The notes below the pieces were generated by a model. That model searched no databases and had not been told where the DNA came from. It worked only from the letters and a program-made list of their open reading frames with translations. Shown here piece after piece: positions 44,148-56,324 of a DNA stretch of 64,000 nucleotides. The stretch comes from Macrostomum hystrix (Eukaryota > Platyhelminthes > Macrostomidae): the NCBI GenBank assembly GCA_950097015.1, contig CATNEN010000010.1:2992501-3056500 (forward strand), given 5' to 3'. How positions within the stretch are numbered: the first letter of the stretch is position 1; each line of letters begins with the position of its first letter. The position numbers and the translations under genes are program-made.

Positions 44148-45964
44148 GGAAGGAAATGTCTGGAGAGGGCGCGCCAGCACACCTCAGCTCCTTCTAGATG
44201 GCCTGAATCGATGGGCGGCGCGGCACTGGCCAAATTTGGGCATTGCCCTCCGCCCCACTAGGAAGACAAGCTCCCGGCGGCTTGCTGACGTCTGCGCGGC
44301 CTTCACTGGTGGGTCTGGGGCGGGTCTGCTGTAGCCCTTTGCCTTGAGCCTAACAGATGCAGCAGCCAGCGTTGCGTGAATGGCTGGCTGGGGAAAACAA
44401 CACACCCCCATGCGGACTGGGAAGATGTTTTCCCATTTCACTTGGCGGCTGCTGAATGGGCACTTGGCTTTAGAACCCCAAAAGCTGAAGGTGGATTTTA
44501 CAGGAAACTGGAAAGTTGTCAAGCTGTTCAAGCAGCCCAGTCAACTATTCCCTGTAAAATCCCTCCCCCAGGCTAATCTCTCCCATATCTTACCTCTCCC
44601 TGCCTCATCCCTATCCCTGGCAAGCCAACCAGTTTTCCTCACTCTTAAATTCTCCCTTTCCGTCGAGGCACAAAACTGCCGATCCCTGCTTTGAAATTTC
44701 AAATCAAAGCACATACGAAGTATAACGTTTTCTAAATGGTGCAGCTGAACTATAAAGTTGTTTTTGAGACAGCCATTCAACTTTTTAAATACTTCCAGCC
44801 AGAACAGCTGCGCAGCCGCTTCCCACGCAGCCAGTCTTCAAGCAGGCCTGAAGCTCCGCCAGCTATGACGCAGTTTTTCTGTCGGCTTTCTGGGGCGAGA
44901 AAACTTTGTAGAGATTTGCGCGCCACTTGAGCTTAATTTAGTCTGAAATTGAATTTTAATTGTACTCATCATCCACTGGCACTGCGTCATTGGTGTGACG
45001 TCATTGAGACGACTGAAACTAGTAATTTTCGAGGTTGCTAAAACAGGTAGCAATAGACAACTGGGACAAAAAGGACGGGAAACGTTTCTTAGAAAAAGTT
45101 TAGGAGGCTGGCTTTTGCCGAAAAAATATTCACTTTTATTTAAAATTTTAGCTAGCGTTCTGGATTTTCATGCGATCCGTTTAATATTTAGCAGATACGA
45201 GCTATGAATAAGGAAAAATGCTGGTATTTGAAATACCACTTAGTCTTTCTACTGTTAACATATAGGCCTAGCAAAGCAGAGAGTATGAAGATAAACTTTT
45301 CATGAATAAAGCTTTGTAAACTTTGCTCGAGCAGCATGTTTGGTAAGTTACATTCAAAGAAGAGCTTTGGATCTGCTTCCGATAAAAAACTATCACTATA
45401 TGTAAAAGAGTGAGGATTACTTATCTCCTAAGTGTAGTTTATCGGCGGAGAGCTGCTTTCCAAGAAACGTATTTTCCCGCCTTTCTACTCCTAGAATTGG
45501 ATTGAGAGATGTTTAGTGACAAAGGCAGCATTTTTGCTGCTTCTGTACGGAAAAGCGGATTGGTATCCCTACTGTTAATCACGGCATAAAGCTTTGGAAT
45601 CGCCGATCACGGCCAATAGTCTGATCCCAGTCTGAGCTGGGCCAGATGGAAGCACTAATGAGTATTACGGCCACACAGTTGCATGTAGACAGTGCGCCGC
45701 CAGTCCCACTCCAGCACGCGAGCACTCATGTCCTTCGAGCTGAGCCCAGCCCGGGCGGGTCGATGACAGAGCCCCTGCTACTATTTATATAGCGCCTAGA
45801 TTGTCTCGAATAATGAGCGATCGATTCGCCACCGCGCCGATCGATCGCTCATCCGCTTTAAGCCTCACCAAACTCAGAGCTCATGAATTCGCACTTACAC
45901 GAGTGCGGGGCAGCGAGACATGCACTTTTCTTTTGCGAATCTCTACTTTTTTTAATCATTATTT
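44148..45964. other. Gene-free interval with a perfect 13-bp hairpin
   Basis: No gene recognised; open frames on both strands around 43933-45207 lack family-like segments. A perfect inverted repeat ATGAGCGATCGAT / ATCGATCGCTCAT lies at 45813-45825 and 45840-45852 with a 14-base loop, 20 bases after a TATA-like TATTTATATAG (45782-45792). Confidence 0.5.
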
Positions 45965-46275
45965 CAGTTCAGCTGTGAGATCAGCAGCCAAGACTGAGGA
46001 TCTGGGAGATCAGCTGTCAAGACTGAGGATCTGGGAGATCAGCAGCCAAGACTGAGGATCTGGGAGATCAGCTGCCAAGACTGAGGATCTGGGAGATCAG
46101 CTGCCAAGACTGAGGATCTGGGAGATCAGCTGCCAAGACTGAGGATCTGGGAGATCAGCTGCCAAGACTGAGGATCTGGGAGATCAGCTGCCAAGACTGA
46201 GGATCTGGGAGATCAGCTGCCAAGACTGAGGATCTGGGAGATCAGCTGCCAAGACTGAGGATCTGGGAGATCAGC
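45965..46275. repeat. 29-bp minisatellite
   Basis: About ten nearly identical units containing GACTGAGGATCTGGGAGATC and AGCTGCCAA. The first and last units carry AGCAGCC/AGCAGCT variants. Flanks have no recognised gene until TFIIA gamma. Confidence 0.96.
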
Positions 46276-46892
46276 AGCTAAAGCGGGAGATTTACCAAAA
46301 CTTAAGCAAAATCTGCACCTTGCAAATGAACAAAGCCTCCAGTAAAGACGGAATCTTTATGAGATTTTAGCTGCTCAAGTCAAGTACTCTTCCGTGAAAC
46401 TTGCTGCTGCTTTTACAAGCAATGCGAAGCCAATGGAGACAGAAAGGAATTCATATATTTTTAACAGAGCCGGGAACTGTTGTTAATGCAATAAACATTG
46501 TGAACCGAATTTTAGAACTGGGACTAGACAATATACTACTTACATTTTCTATGCCAGTAGTGAGTAGCGATAAGGTGGAGATTAAAAACTGGCTGAAATC
46601 TTAGCTGAGCTAATATCCAAATCAACAGACTTTCTATTTAAAAGTCATAGCAAAAATGTAGACACGCTACTGAAAGTAGGCAGGGCGATTCAGTAGTCGA
46701 TACATTTTTTTCCGATCAGCCATTAACCCGATATGCAAATCTCCGTTAGCTAGTTACAAAGTTATTATTTTTACAACAGCAAAAAACTTCTTTCAATTTG
46801 GAAATTCACAGCATTAAAATGTGTTATGAACAAGCTTAAAATACTTTACTGTCAGATCAGCACGGCAGTTTGTTATAAAAAACGGTTAACTG

Positions 46893-47252
46893 CTAAGCTG
46901 ATGGCCCACCGCCACCGCCGCCGGCGCCGCCTGCCCTGGCGGTAGTTTTGCCTTCGCAGGCAACAATCTTGACTCTGTCAGCGTGCACAATTTCCGTGGC
47001 CTCCTTGAAGTCGCAGCTGCTCAACACGAATGTCCAGACATTGTCGCAGAATCTGTAGGTGTCCAGCTTGCCACGGAATGTGACCCGACTCTTGACCCTG
47101 GAGGACAGGGCGGTGTTGATGCACTGGTCAAAGGTGCGCAGAACCAGCAGTGCCTGATCGCCATTCATCTGGCCATCGCGAACCAGCTCGTCTAGGGAGT
47201 CCTGCAGTGTGAGGCCCAGGGTGGTGTTGCGGTACAGCTGATGAAAGGCCAT
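46893..47252 (-). CDS. GTF2A2: Transcription initiation factor IIA gamma (small) subunit
   Basis: TFIIA gamma forms the TFIIA heterodimer with alpha/beta, which stabilises TBP on the TATA box in RNA polymerase II initiation. The single-exon frame gives 119 residues; the family norm is about 109. The N-terminal four-helix part begins [20 protein letters not shown]. The C-terminal beta-barrel part has [19 protein letters not shown], the most conserved block of the family, then VKIVACEGK. The excess length is a Gly-rich tail. The start was chosen at the Met just before the conserved YRNTTLG; in-frame codons upstream are AT-rich and follow an acceptor-like CTTCCAG. It lies between the two GLUT copies in AT-rich surroundings. 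Confidence 0.93.
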   Translation of the reverse strand: MAFHQLYRNTTLGLTLQDSLDELVRDGQMNGDQALLVLRTFDQCINTALSSRVKSRVTFRGKLDTYRFCDNVWTFVLSSCDFKEATEIVHADRVKIVACEGKTTARAGGAGGGGGGPSA

Positions 47253-49297
47253 GAGTTCCCGATGAGCAGACAGTAACGATTCTGCTGGAAGTTTGAGCAA
47301 AATGGGATTACCAAGTTTAGAATTTCGGAATTGGTTTAGAAATAGGGTAAAAATATAAAAAAAGAAAAATGCTATAGAAAAGTACATGAATATGTTCCTG
47401 CCTACAGACTGGGCTAAATATAGGAATATAAATGAAGGGAAAATAAATCAACAGAGCTACACACAGATCTAGATAGATGTCAGCAAAAAGGCAGTTTTTT
47501 ACAATTGGCAACAGAAAAATTGGGGGCTACCTGACAACTCACATTTTGGATGTAAGAGTGTATGTTAATTTGGCGGACAAATCTTGTACAGCTTAAACAC
47601 AAATTCTTATATTACAAGCAGTAGCTAATGTTATTAGCATCATAATTAGAAAAATCACATATATATTGTTCACATATGGCAATACCACAAGCATTAAGGG
47701 AATGCTAGCTGCTAACTAAAAAGGAATTAGCATAAAAAAGTGCATCTCAATTCACTTTAAAAATATCTCAATGATAGCAGTGTCATGCCAAGTGCTTTGG
47801 CAAAAAAATATTGTCTACATACAAACATAGCAGTTGTACATAAGGGGGTTAAGGCACATGAGGCACATAAGGAGACTAAGTGGCAGAATATGAATTTGTC
47901 TTGACTTCTGACTCACTGCTCAAATCTGTGGCAAGGCCACTTGAATTTTTTAGATCCACTGGATCAATTTATGCCCATTTTAACCCCTAAAGCACATTGG
48001 GTGCTAATCACTTTGACAAATACTATGTTGTCCTATTGGATGCCAAACAGACAAAAAATAGGTATAGTTTGTTATAATCTCCTGATGTGGATGTAGCCAT
48101 GGCAACTGCTAAATTCATTGTGTACATGCAATAAATACATAAAAATATACTATGAAACTATACTATGCTATAAAACTATGAAATATCATTGTTTTGTAAC
48201 ACCCAATGACTCAAGGCTCAAATAACTTAATAAAAATAAGACAAAGAGTAAGGTCGGATTTGTGTAGTGGTGATGGACTGTCTATTTATTTATTAAGATG
48301 TCGGTCATAACCTGAGAATTTATTTTGATTTCCTTGTCTTAGTAGAAAAGTCTTGATTAAGCTCTAGCGCCCAATATGCTTCCAAAACCACTGGTAACTA
48401 GCTAGGCTGAGGCATGAAATACGCAGCGAATCAAATTTTAAATATAGAGCACAGATACATGGAATATAGTATGTGAAAACCGGACTTTCAATACTTGCAT
48501 AAATAATGAATAATATGTACAGTTATATATTTAATATAGATAAATAGGAGACATTATACATAGACCAAATTCACCAAGAATAAAAAAATTTAATTCACAT
48601 AGAAACTAAAAATTCCTAGACAAATAATGACAAACTACAATTACCAAATAAATGACATTGTCACAGTTTATTTGTCTTTAGACAGTTGCTGCAACATTTA
48701 CATTCTAGTGTATCAGTGCATGTCTGTTTCAATGTTACATTTCATTTAGACTATTTTATATTTCACCATAATTGAAGTAACTGTGACTCTGAAATTAAAT
48801 ATTCTTACATTTTTGCAAGTGCATCAAGCATAGTTAACCCACATAAAATAATTAGGATTCTAGTTGCTAAAATTATAAACTGTAAATACAACTTCCTTTA
48901 TTTCAGCACCAATTATGGTTTTCAAAACAAATTGATTTAGCAATATAGTTGATGCTTAAAAAAATATTTAGGAGTACAAGAGATAAAATTCTTACAATTG
49001 TTAGGCCTATTCTTAGTGGAAATATAAATTAAAACAAATTTGATTTAGATTTAGATTTTAAAAGTCATTTTTATCTATCTGCCCTCAAGCCTTGAGTAGG
49101 CCTATTGGTAGATGATAAAGTGACTAAAAATGAGGAATGAGCCAATTTTTTAATGGCAAAGTGAATAATGTTTCATAGTACCTTCCATTGTATATGAGAA
49201 AGTGAACAAAGGCAAAAATATTTAGGCAACAAAATTATTTTACAATAATTATATTGAAAAGAAATAATAATTTCACAATACAATAAATGAGAATTTT
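47253..49297. other. AT-rich gene-free interval
   Basis: About 2 kb of AT-rich unique sequence upstream of TFIIA gamma. No open frame with family resemblance, no tandem array. Probably intergenic and possibly the TFIIA gamma promoter at its left end; no clear TATA could be assigned. Confidence 0.5.
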
Positions 49298-49755
49298 GAT
49301 TAATTTAAGGTAGTTTGATTATTCGTCTGGTTAACCTACCCAAGGACTTAATTTCTCCCCTTTCAACGAGCAGGAGCAACAATCCTCCCAAAGACCACTC
49401 TTGCCCTGCTGAGAGCCATCTTGAGTCTTGACCTCACAAAGACCAAACTATACCCTTGAACTAAGTTAGTCCCTGAAACAACCAAATTTCTGGAAAAGGT
49501 TATATTTTTTTAATTAGCTGATAAGTGAAAATAATTTGAGACAAACTTCAAATCTGAATGACTGTCCTTTTGCAGCTTGCTAATTATTTTATCTTACAAA
49601 TGATAGAGTAAAATCATCAACTCTATCATGGTTCTCGTGGTAGCGCTGCAACCCTTTATAACTTAGTTATAAGTTATAACTCGGTTGACCGGACGAATAA
49701 TCAAATGGCTATTTGTCCAGTTAACCAGACAAATAACAACTGCCTTAATTTAATC
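49298..49755. mobile_element. Candidate MITE with about 38-bp imperfect terminal inverted repeats
   Basis: The left end reads GATTAATTTAAGGTAGTTTG then ATTATTCGTCTGGTTAAC. The reverse complement of the right end reads GATTAAATTAAGGCAGTTG then TTATTTGTCTGGTTAAC. A second, inner inverted copy of the same motif lies at about 49684-49706. TTAA adjoins GGTAGTT/GGCAGTT at both ends, so a piggyBac-like TTAA target is possible but unproven. No coding region. Confidence 0.55.
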
Positions 49756-50622
49756 CAGCTACAGTAAAATATACTTCTTTCTTGCATTGATTTTGCCACA
49801 TTAAATTGAGAGTCCCACCTCAAAAGACCAAACTCATTCATTTTAATTGTATATGGATTCAGCATTTGATTAATCAGCAAAACCATATTCAGTCTAGAGA
49901 GGATTTTTTTTAGTCTACAGTCTACAGGTTGAATTCTACAACTCTACATGATGATTGGTTTCAATTCAAATCCAATGTTTAATTTACAACACCTACAAAC
50001 TGCAACTCTGCAAGTTAAAACTTCCAAGTCTGGCTGAAGTCCTAAACTGGTCATAACTAATTGAGCCAATAGTAACAACCATCTTGCATTGCACAAGGCA
50101 CCTAGTAAAGTGTATATAAATGTAACTGCTACCCATACCCACCATTGCTAGCCCACGACCCTAACCACACGCCATAGTGCGGATCATGTTAATTGTACGC
50201 GAGAAACGACCTGAAACTAATCCCCAAAAGCATGCCGACGACAAGCGAATGCACGCCGTGGAAACCAAACAACTAACTCTTAATGCTCATTAAGTTAATA
50301 TGGGGAACCCATATTTCCCCGACAGACATTTTCCGACAGACATTTTTCACTTTAAGCGAAAATTAAAACAAAAACACGAACTCTCGAACCTAAAGTGTAT
50401 GTCCGTCTCTGACGCCGAGCTATGCTTTAAAAAAATGTGCGGGACGAATCGTTTCGTCAATGATTTGCTACTGAAGAAACTTTTAAAGTGTGCTCTGACG
50501 GCTTTTTCTGTAGCAGGGACATGCGTCTAGCAGTTGTAACAGTATCTGGTGAAATAATTGACCCATGCCTTTAGTTGAGGCAGAAATAGGATTATAAGAC
50601 GCATCTGAAAATCTCACGCTGA
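49756..50622. other. Gene-free interval
   Basis: Unique sequence with no recognised gene. A + strand frame at 50300-50530 (MGNPYFPDRHFPTDIFHFK) has no family resemblance; its CGACAGACATTTT motif is locally duplicated near 50320-50347. Confidence 0.4.
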
Positions 50623-51502
50623 TTACAAATTAAGAAAAATCGCTGTTCGAAGCAGCCTTTGCCTCTTGCCGGGTTTTCTTCCAGCGCGTGAAAGATCCTT
50701 AGCCAGCTTCTTCATTCGAATATTTATAAAAAGCATAGCCATTACTCGAATCAAATGCAGCTTGTGAGACTCAATGCTGATACTCGCGGATGCCGAATGA
50801 GAGTCCAGTTCAGGGAACAGATCGATTGACATGCGCAGAATCTCCTGAACAGCTACATCACTAGAGAATCCGCTGCTGTAGCTGGCACGACGAACAACAG
50901 TCTCTGCATTGAGCAACACCCGCAGGACATTGCTGCTAGGAAAAATCAGGCCGCCAGTTCCTTCCTTGTTCAAAACATTTTTTATGGCAACGAGTGAGCA
51001 TGGTCCGCGTGAAGCTCCTGGCGTCAGAGCTTGCGATCAGAGCTGACCTGCACGGAGCACATTCAACTGCTTTCATCATTCTTCGGACGACCGCGCCTGC
51101 GATATAGCACACGATGGACTGGCAAATTTCACACACCGATGCATTCTTGCAGTTTTGGATTGAACCCAGGCTCAGTCCCATTTCATTTTGAGCTTTCATC
51201 TGCTTCCATGGCTGCTGTCCCGATGATGATGGCAGACAAGACAATGATAACTGATCAATAGTGGCATCCTGCTGCCTCACATTCGGACTCACGGACTGTA
51301 GAATGAAGTTGAAGTAGAAGTTGAAGCAAGACTCTGCAAAGTGGACCGAGCAGACTTGGGTGGTCGCCAATGGTTTGAACTCCTGGCGTCGGAGCGCAAA
51401 CAGCCACTTTCTCTTCATTTCAGTGTCCTTTGGAAAAAAATGGAAGGACACTGCCGCAGACATTGACGAGTTGTTCGAGCAGCCTAGAGCGCAGCAAAAG
51501 CT
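50623..51502 (-). pseudogene. THAP9/P-element-like transposase relic, internally deleted
   Basis: From 51502 the - strand reads a THAP zinc finger: CCALGC, then VSFHFFPKDTEMKRKWLFAL, then CSVHFAESCF, giving the C2CH metal ligands. The C-terminal part has the P-element/THAP9-like pattern VCYIAGAVVRRM with CAPC, then after a frameshift near 50960 GTGGLIFPSSNVLRVLLNAE. The central RNase H-like catalytic domain is missing. The last frame ends at 50623. Relic status is inferred from the deletion and frameshift; no start ATG precedes the first cysteines in frame. Confidence 0.75.
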
Positions 51503-51640
51503 AAATATATTACTACATACTTAGCTATGTCCTTTGTATGTGTAGTTTTGATCAAAGATTATAAATATATAATCTTTGACTGAACAAACACTCTATTTAC
51601 ATAAACTATAGTCTTTAGAAACGCCGATTGCTTTGTGCAC

Positions 51641-51882
51641 TGTTGCATATGCTGCATGCCATGCTGCATTATTCATAGATTTATTTTCTTTTTTCTTCTA
51701 AAAGTAGTCTGTGCCATCGGGGCAAAATGTTACCGTACACCTTGTTTGCTAGAAACTTCAATGCCCTTAAGGGTAAAGAAATATAAGAGCGAGCTTCGTG
51801 CTCATGCCAATTTGGAGCTGCTCAAATAACGCCCTTCTTCAATTCATAAACCCAAGTGCCTTCGTGTTATTCAAACGTAACA
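51641..51882 (+). mobile_element. 5' LTR of a Ty3/gypsy-like element
   Basis: It starts TGTTGCATATGCTGCATG and ends GTAACA (TG...CA). It matches the reverse complement of 61075-60854, which sits directly after an integrase end and a purine tract. Gag-like sequence follows at 51919. The two are probably LTRs of different copies of one family. No primer binding site identified. Confidence 0.7.
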
Positions 51883-51918
51883 TGACAACGAGAAAAGTCA
51901 CTGGATTCACTGAAGAAG

Positions 51919-53357
51919 TTGTGTATTGACTACCTTACTTTCGCAGGACTGATGGCTCAGCCGCTGGATTTTCGACTTGGAGAATTGCCTCTTTCTTATC
52001 CTGAGATTGAGCAGTATTTCAAAAGACTGCAGTTTTACTTGGTGGGTTCAGGGAAGCAAGCTCACTCCAAAGCAGTACTTCTAGCGAACGGTGCAGAAGA
52101 AGAGTCATTCCGGATGGGTGAGACCAGAGAAGACGTCTGCCCACAAGCAGCAGCACTGTTTGGACAACCGCAAAGGACCGACAAAGCCTCCTGAAACTGG
52201 TCACTGCCACACATGCGGAAAAGCAGGACACGTCAGGTCAAAGTGCCGATTTCGGGATGCGCAGTGCCGAAAGTGTGGGAAGGTTGGACACCTGGCAGCA
52301 GTTCGTCGCTCCAAGACCGTTAATGCTCTGCAGAACGTGTGCCGATCAGAGGATTCTAGCCATGGACATGTGGGAGCAATCTACGCGACAACTGACATCG
52401 GAGATCGTCATTCAACTGATCAGTGGTTTGTTACATGCAAGATCGGAGACGCGAGTGCTAAGATGTTGGTAGATACAGGCAGTCAAGCTACCATCATACC
52501 CAAGCATGTTGCTGATAGTTCCCATCAAGTCGTACGGCGGTTTCCAGCCAGAAATATACTGTCATTCAGGATGCCATTAATACTCTGTCCGATGGAAGAT
52601 CTGCCACTGGCAAAGTCTATGTAGGCAACGATTTATTGGCTATACTGGGAATGGATTTCCTATCGCGCCTGGACATACTGCACATCGACTGAAGCATTTC
52701 AGAAGATCTTCTTTGCATGCCAGTAGGTGCGCGATGCAAATTCGAGATTTCTCGCAAGTTTCCGCCTCCGCTCAGATGCTAGAACGGACGGCATGCGATA
52801 TCCTGCCAGATCTCGGCCCTTTTCGATGAAGTCTATGGTTGAGACTGAGCTCAAGTGCTAAATGCAGGCATTATATATCCAGTGAAAGACCCAGCCGATT
52901 CTGCGACAATTGTTCCAGTTTTAAAGTAGTAAGGCTCAGCGAGACCAATACGTCTATGTGGCGACTACTCAGTCACGCTTAATCGCATAATCGATGCCGA
53001 TCGCTACAAGCTTCCAAAGCTAGAAGAAATCCTTTCTAAATTCCTAATGCCAAGTACTATTCAGTCTTGGATTTGGAAGACGCGTTTCTTCAAATTGCGC
53101 TTTCCCCTGAGAGCCAGAAACTTACCTGCATCTCTACGCACCTGGGCTACTTTGCTTTAAAAAATCTTCAGTTCGGAATTTCCGCAGCACCATTAATATT
53201 CCAAGAAGTTATGGATGATGTGCTCAGAAACGTATAGAATACACTGCTTCGTATCAAGACGACATAATAATTGGAACTGCCGGAGACCGACAACAACACA
53301 TCCTGGTGCTAAACAAGGTAAAGCAACGTTTGGCTGACAATGGGTTCAAGATTAACG
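51919..53357 (+). pseudogene. Degenerate Ty3/gypsy body: gag, protease, reverse transcriptase
   Basis: In order: gag-like ELPLSYPEIEQYFKRLQFYL; two CCHC zinc knuckles (CHTCGKAGHVRSKC and CRKCGKVGH); a retropepsin-like active site MLVDTGSQATIIP, with the later flap-side block LLAILGMDFLSRLDIL in another frame; and reverse transcriptase remnants YSVLDLEDAFLQIALS, GYFALKNLQFGISAAP and DNGFKINA. Several frameshifts and stops interrupt it. RNase H and integrase are absent because LINE-like sequence takes over at about 53357. It cannot encode a working element as it stands. Confidence 0.85.
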
Positions 53358-55860
53358 CAAGTCACAGGAATGCTAGGACTCTCAGGGCGCACCTCGAGCG
53401 GGTGCACACATCGAACGCTCCACCGAAGCAGCCAGTGGGGCAGGAGCGACGAGGAGAGGCGCCGACTGACTGGTTTGAGGCTAGCACTCACCAGGCGGAT
53501 CGCGCCATCCACGTTGACCTGACCGACGAGGCGAGCCTGGGCAGTATCGGCGTCACGACGCAAAGGGACGGGGAGGGAGATTCTCATGCTGGGCAAATGT
53601 CCTCTGAGGGCTCCTCAGCCACCCTGACCGCCGGGGGCGCCGAGATTCCCATGGAGCTATGCGAGCCTTCCATCTCCGAAAAGGAAAAGGAGGAATTGCT
53701 GCGCGACTCCCCGACTGCGCGGCCATGATCAGCAGTCCAGGTATTTGCTGCCTGCAGATTAATCTGCAACACAGCGTCGCAGCTTCGGCTAACCTGATGC
53801 GTCAAGCCGAGCTCGACAAGCCGGGTCTCATCCTAGTCCAGGATCCGTCAACCTCCAAAGGTAAGCCCCAAAACGTGCCCTCTGGGTACAACTGCTTCTG
53901 CGTTAGCCCCCACGAGGCGAACCGGCCACCTAGAGCCTGTATCTTCGGGGCCAAAACCCTCGGTGCTTGGCTCAGATCCGACCTGTCTAACGGGGATATC
54001 TGCGTCATTCAATCTGAGGATCTGCTGCCTGGGAAAACCACCCTCGTTGCCTCGGTTTACCTACCAGGTGACGCAGCGGTCGTCCCCCGGACGCTCACCA
54101 CCCTGCATGGTTGAACTCTGCTCTGCCAGGAACTACGAGCTCATGGTCCCGGCGATATCAACGCCCACCATACCCACTGGGGCAGCACAGGGATAAACCA
54201 GAGAGGCGAAGACCTCCTGTCCTATTTTGCCTCTACGACCCTTGAGTTCTGTAACTCCGGGTCTACACCTACCTTCGACAATGGACGCTGGTCAGAGGTG
54301 ATTGACGCCACACTCGCTTCACCTAAACTCTTTCAAAGTATTGGGGTGTAGCGCGTGCTCCCGGTGCCGTCCCTCTCTGACCACAAGTTCATTCACTTTC
54401 GTGTGGCGAGCGCTCGCAGCCTTAACCACATCACGTGGAGACGGAACGCCAGAAATACTGATTGGGAAGCCTTCGGTCTTCGGGCCATGAAACCACCCAC
54501 TATCTCAACGTGCCGAGAAGCGAACGAGTACGCGACTACTGTTTTAACAGAAACGCTAACCGCCGCATTCGAGGCAGCCTGTCCCTAAAAGCCTACAAAG
54601 GCAAGACATCTGCCTTTTCCAGTGGTGCGCCGTGGTGGAATCCTGAGCTCGGCGACCTCCATCGCAGAGCGAAGAAATTACACCGCAGAGCAAACAAAAC
54701 CAGGAGCCCTGCAGACCAGACCGCCTACCTTGAAGCCATTCATGAGTTCAAGAGGGAGTTCAGGAATGCCAAGGCCCAGAAGTGGCGTCAATACTGCGAG
54801 GAGCTAGAGGGCTCACGCCCCACCTCCAGGATTGTCAAAGCACTTACGTTGGACAAAATGTCCAAGCTCTCCTCGGTAAAGCGAACCGACGGCACGTCAA
54901 CTTACAATCCTGGGGAGACGCTTGAGGTCGTGCTCTCTGCCTTCTTCCCCAAGGAGCCAACCAACCCGACCACCTCAGACCACACTGAGGGAGGCCAGAT
55001 GCTGGCTGCCTCTATCATCACGGAGGACCGCATCGTTAAAGTGGCCACCTCCTTTAAGCCTTTTAAAGCTCCAGGGCCTGATGGCATCGTACCTGCTTTT
55101 CTTAGAGAGGCGGTTAAATGCCCAGGTTTCCTGTGCTCTCTTTGCAGCCTCTATCGAGCCTGCATCACGCTCGGGTACGTCCCGCAGGCATGGACCGAGG
55201 CGAAGGTGATTTTTATCCCGAAGCCAGGCCGCCCGGACTACCAGTCCATTAAATCCTTCAGACCAATCAGCCTAACCACCTTCCTGGTCAAGCTGATGGA
55301 GAGACTTGTGGTTTGGCGCCTTCTCTCAGTGGAACTGAAGAACGCGCCGCTCAGCGACAACCAGCATGCTTTTCGGGCGGGTCGCTCCACCGAAAGCGCG
55401 CTGCACGTTCTGGTCGACAAATTAGAAAAAGCTGTGCTTGGCACCGGCTTCGCCCTAAGTGTCTTCCTGGACATTGATGGTGCCTTTGACAACGTCCTCT
55501 TCGAGGCGTTCCGCAAAGCCCTTTGTGAGAGACACACTCACTCGTCCCTCACCAGATGGATCATGTATATGATCAGTCACGCAAAGGGAGCCCGCAGGGA
55601 GGGGTTCTCTCTCCTATTCTCTGGAACATGGTCATTGACGAGCTCCTCCGAGACGCTCGTCCTGACCCAATCCTGAAGGTAGGTTATGCGGACGATGTCA
55701 CTGCTGTGGCGTCTGGCCCATCCCTGATACTCTCAGGGACCTCTTTCAGAATTTCATCCACTCTGCTTAACAATGGGCGGGTCGCTGTGGTCTGAAGCTC
55801 TCCGAGACCAAGAATGCAGTGATCATGTTCACCAGAACTGTTTGAGAAGCAAAATATATA
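53358..55860 (+). pseudogene. R1/Jockey-like non-LTR retrotransposon, truncated and frameshifted
   Basis: An ORF1-like end with a zinc-finger-like NARTLRAHLERVH leads to an APE endonuclease that begins CCLQINLQHSVAASANL and continues, across frameshifts, through GDINAHHTHWGS and SDHKFIHF. The reverse transcriptase frame (54462-55676) contains APGPDGIVPAFL, SFRPISLTTFLVKLMERL, HAFRAGRSTESALH and VFLDIDGAFDNV. After a frameshift near 55590 come GSPQGGVLSPILWN and the catalytic VGYADDVT. The last match is GLKLSETKNAVIMFTR near 55840; thumb and 3' end are missing. The clade is judged by motif style only. Confidence 0.85.
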
Positions 55861-56324
55861 TTTTAAATTTGTGAGCCGGGTATTTAATTGTGTTTTATGT
55901 GTGAGCAGTGAAGATTTTGTCAATCCAAAAACGGTGCAGATATTTTCCAAGATTTTTCAATCTCATTTGCAATTAGAATGCAGATGGTGCGATCATATCT
56001 GCCAATTTTATTTTTTGTTAGCGAAAATCTGTATACAATATACCTGAGGAATGACGGCGTGCACTAAAATTTTATTGGCTACTGCCACTTGACGAATTTG
56101 AGCAGAGCCGCGTCGCAGGTAACCTTGCGAAACTTAGTACGTATGCAGTTACAAAAACTTAAGTAGCTTAAGAAGCATTCCTACTATAAACTTGCCAAAC
56201 TTAGCAAGCACTTACGAAAACTTACTACGTTTAGAAGCATTCTATAAGCTTAGTAAGTTTAGTATGTCCTTAGCATAGCACTTTCAAGTCTGACTAAGGG
56301 TAGAAAAATAATTTTTCCTGAGTG
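55861..56324. other. Gene-free interval with short direct repeats
   Basis: AT-rich. Near 56130-56280 are recurring AACTTAG / CTTAGTA and AGAAGCATTC motifs. No gene or element recognised. Confidence 0.4.
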
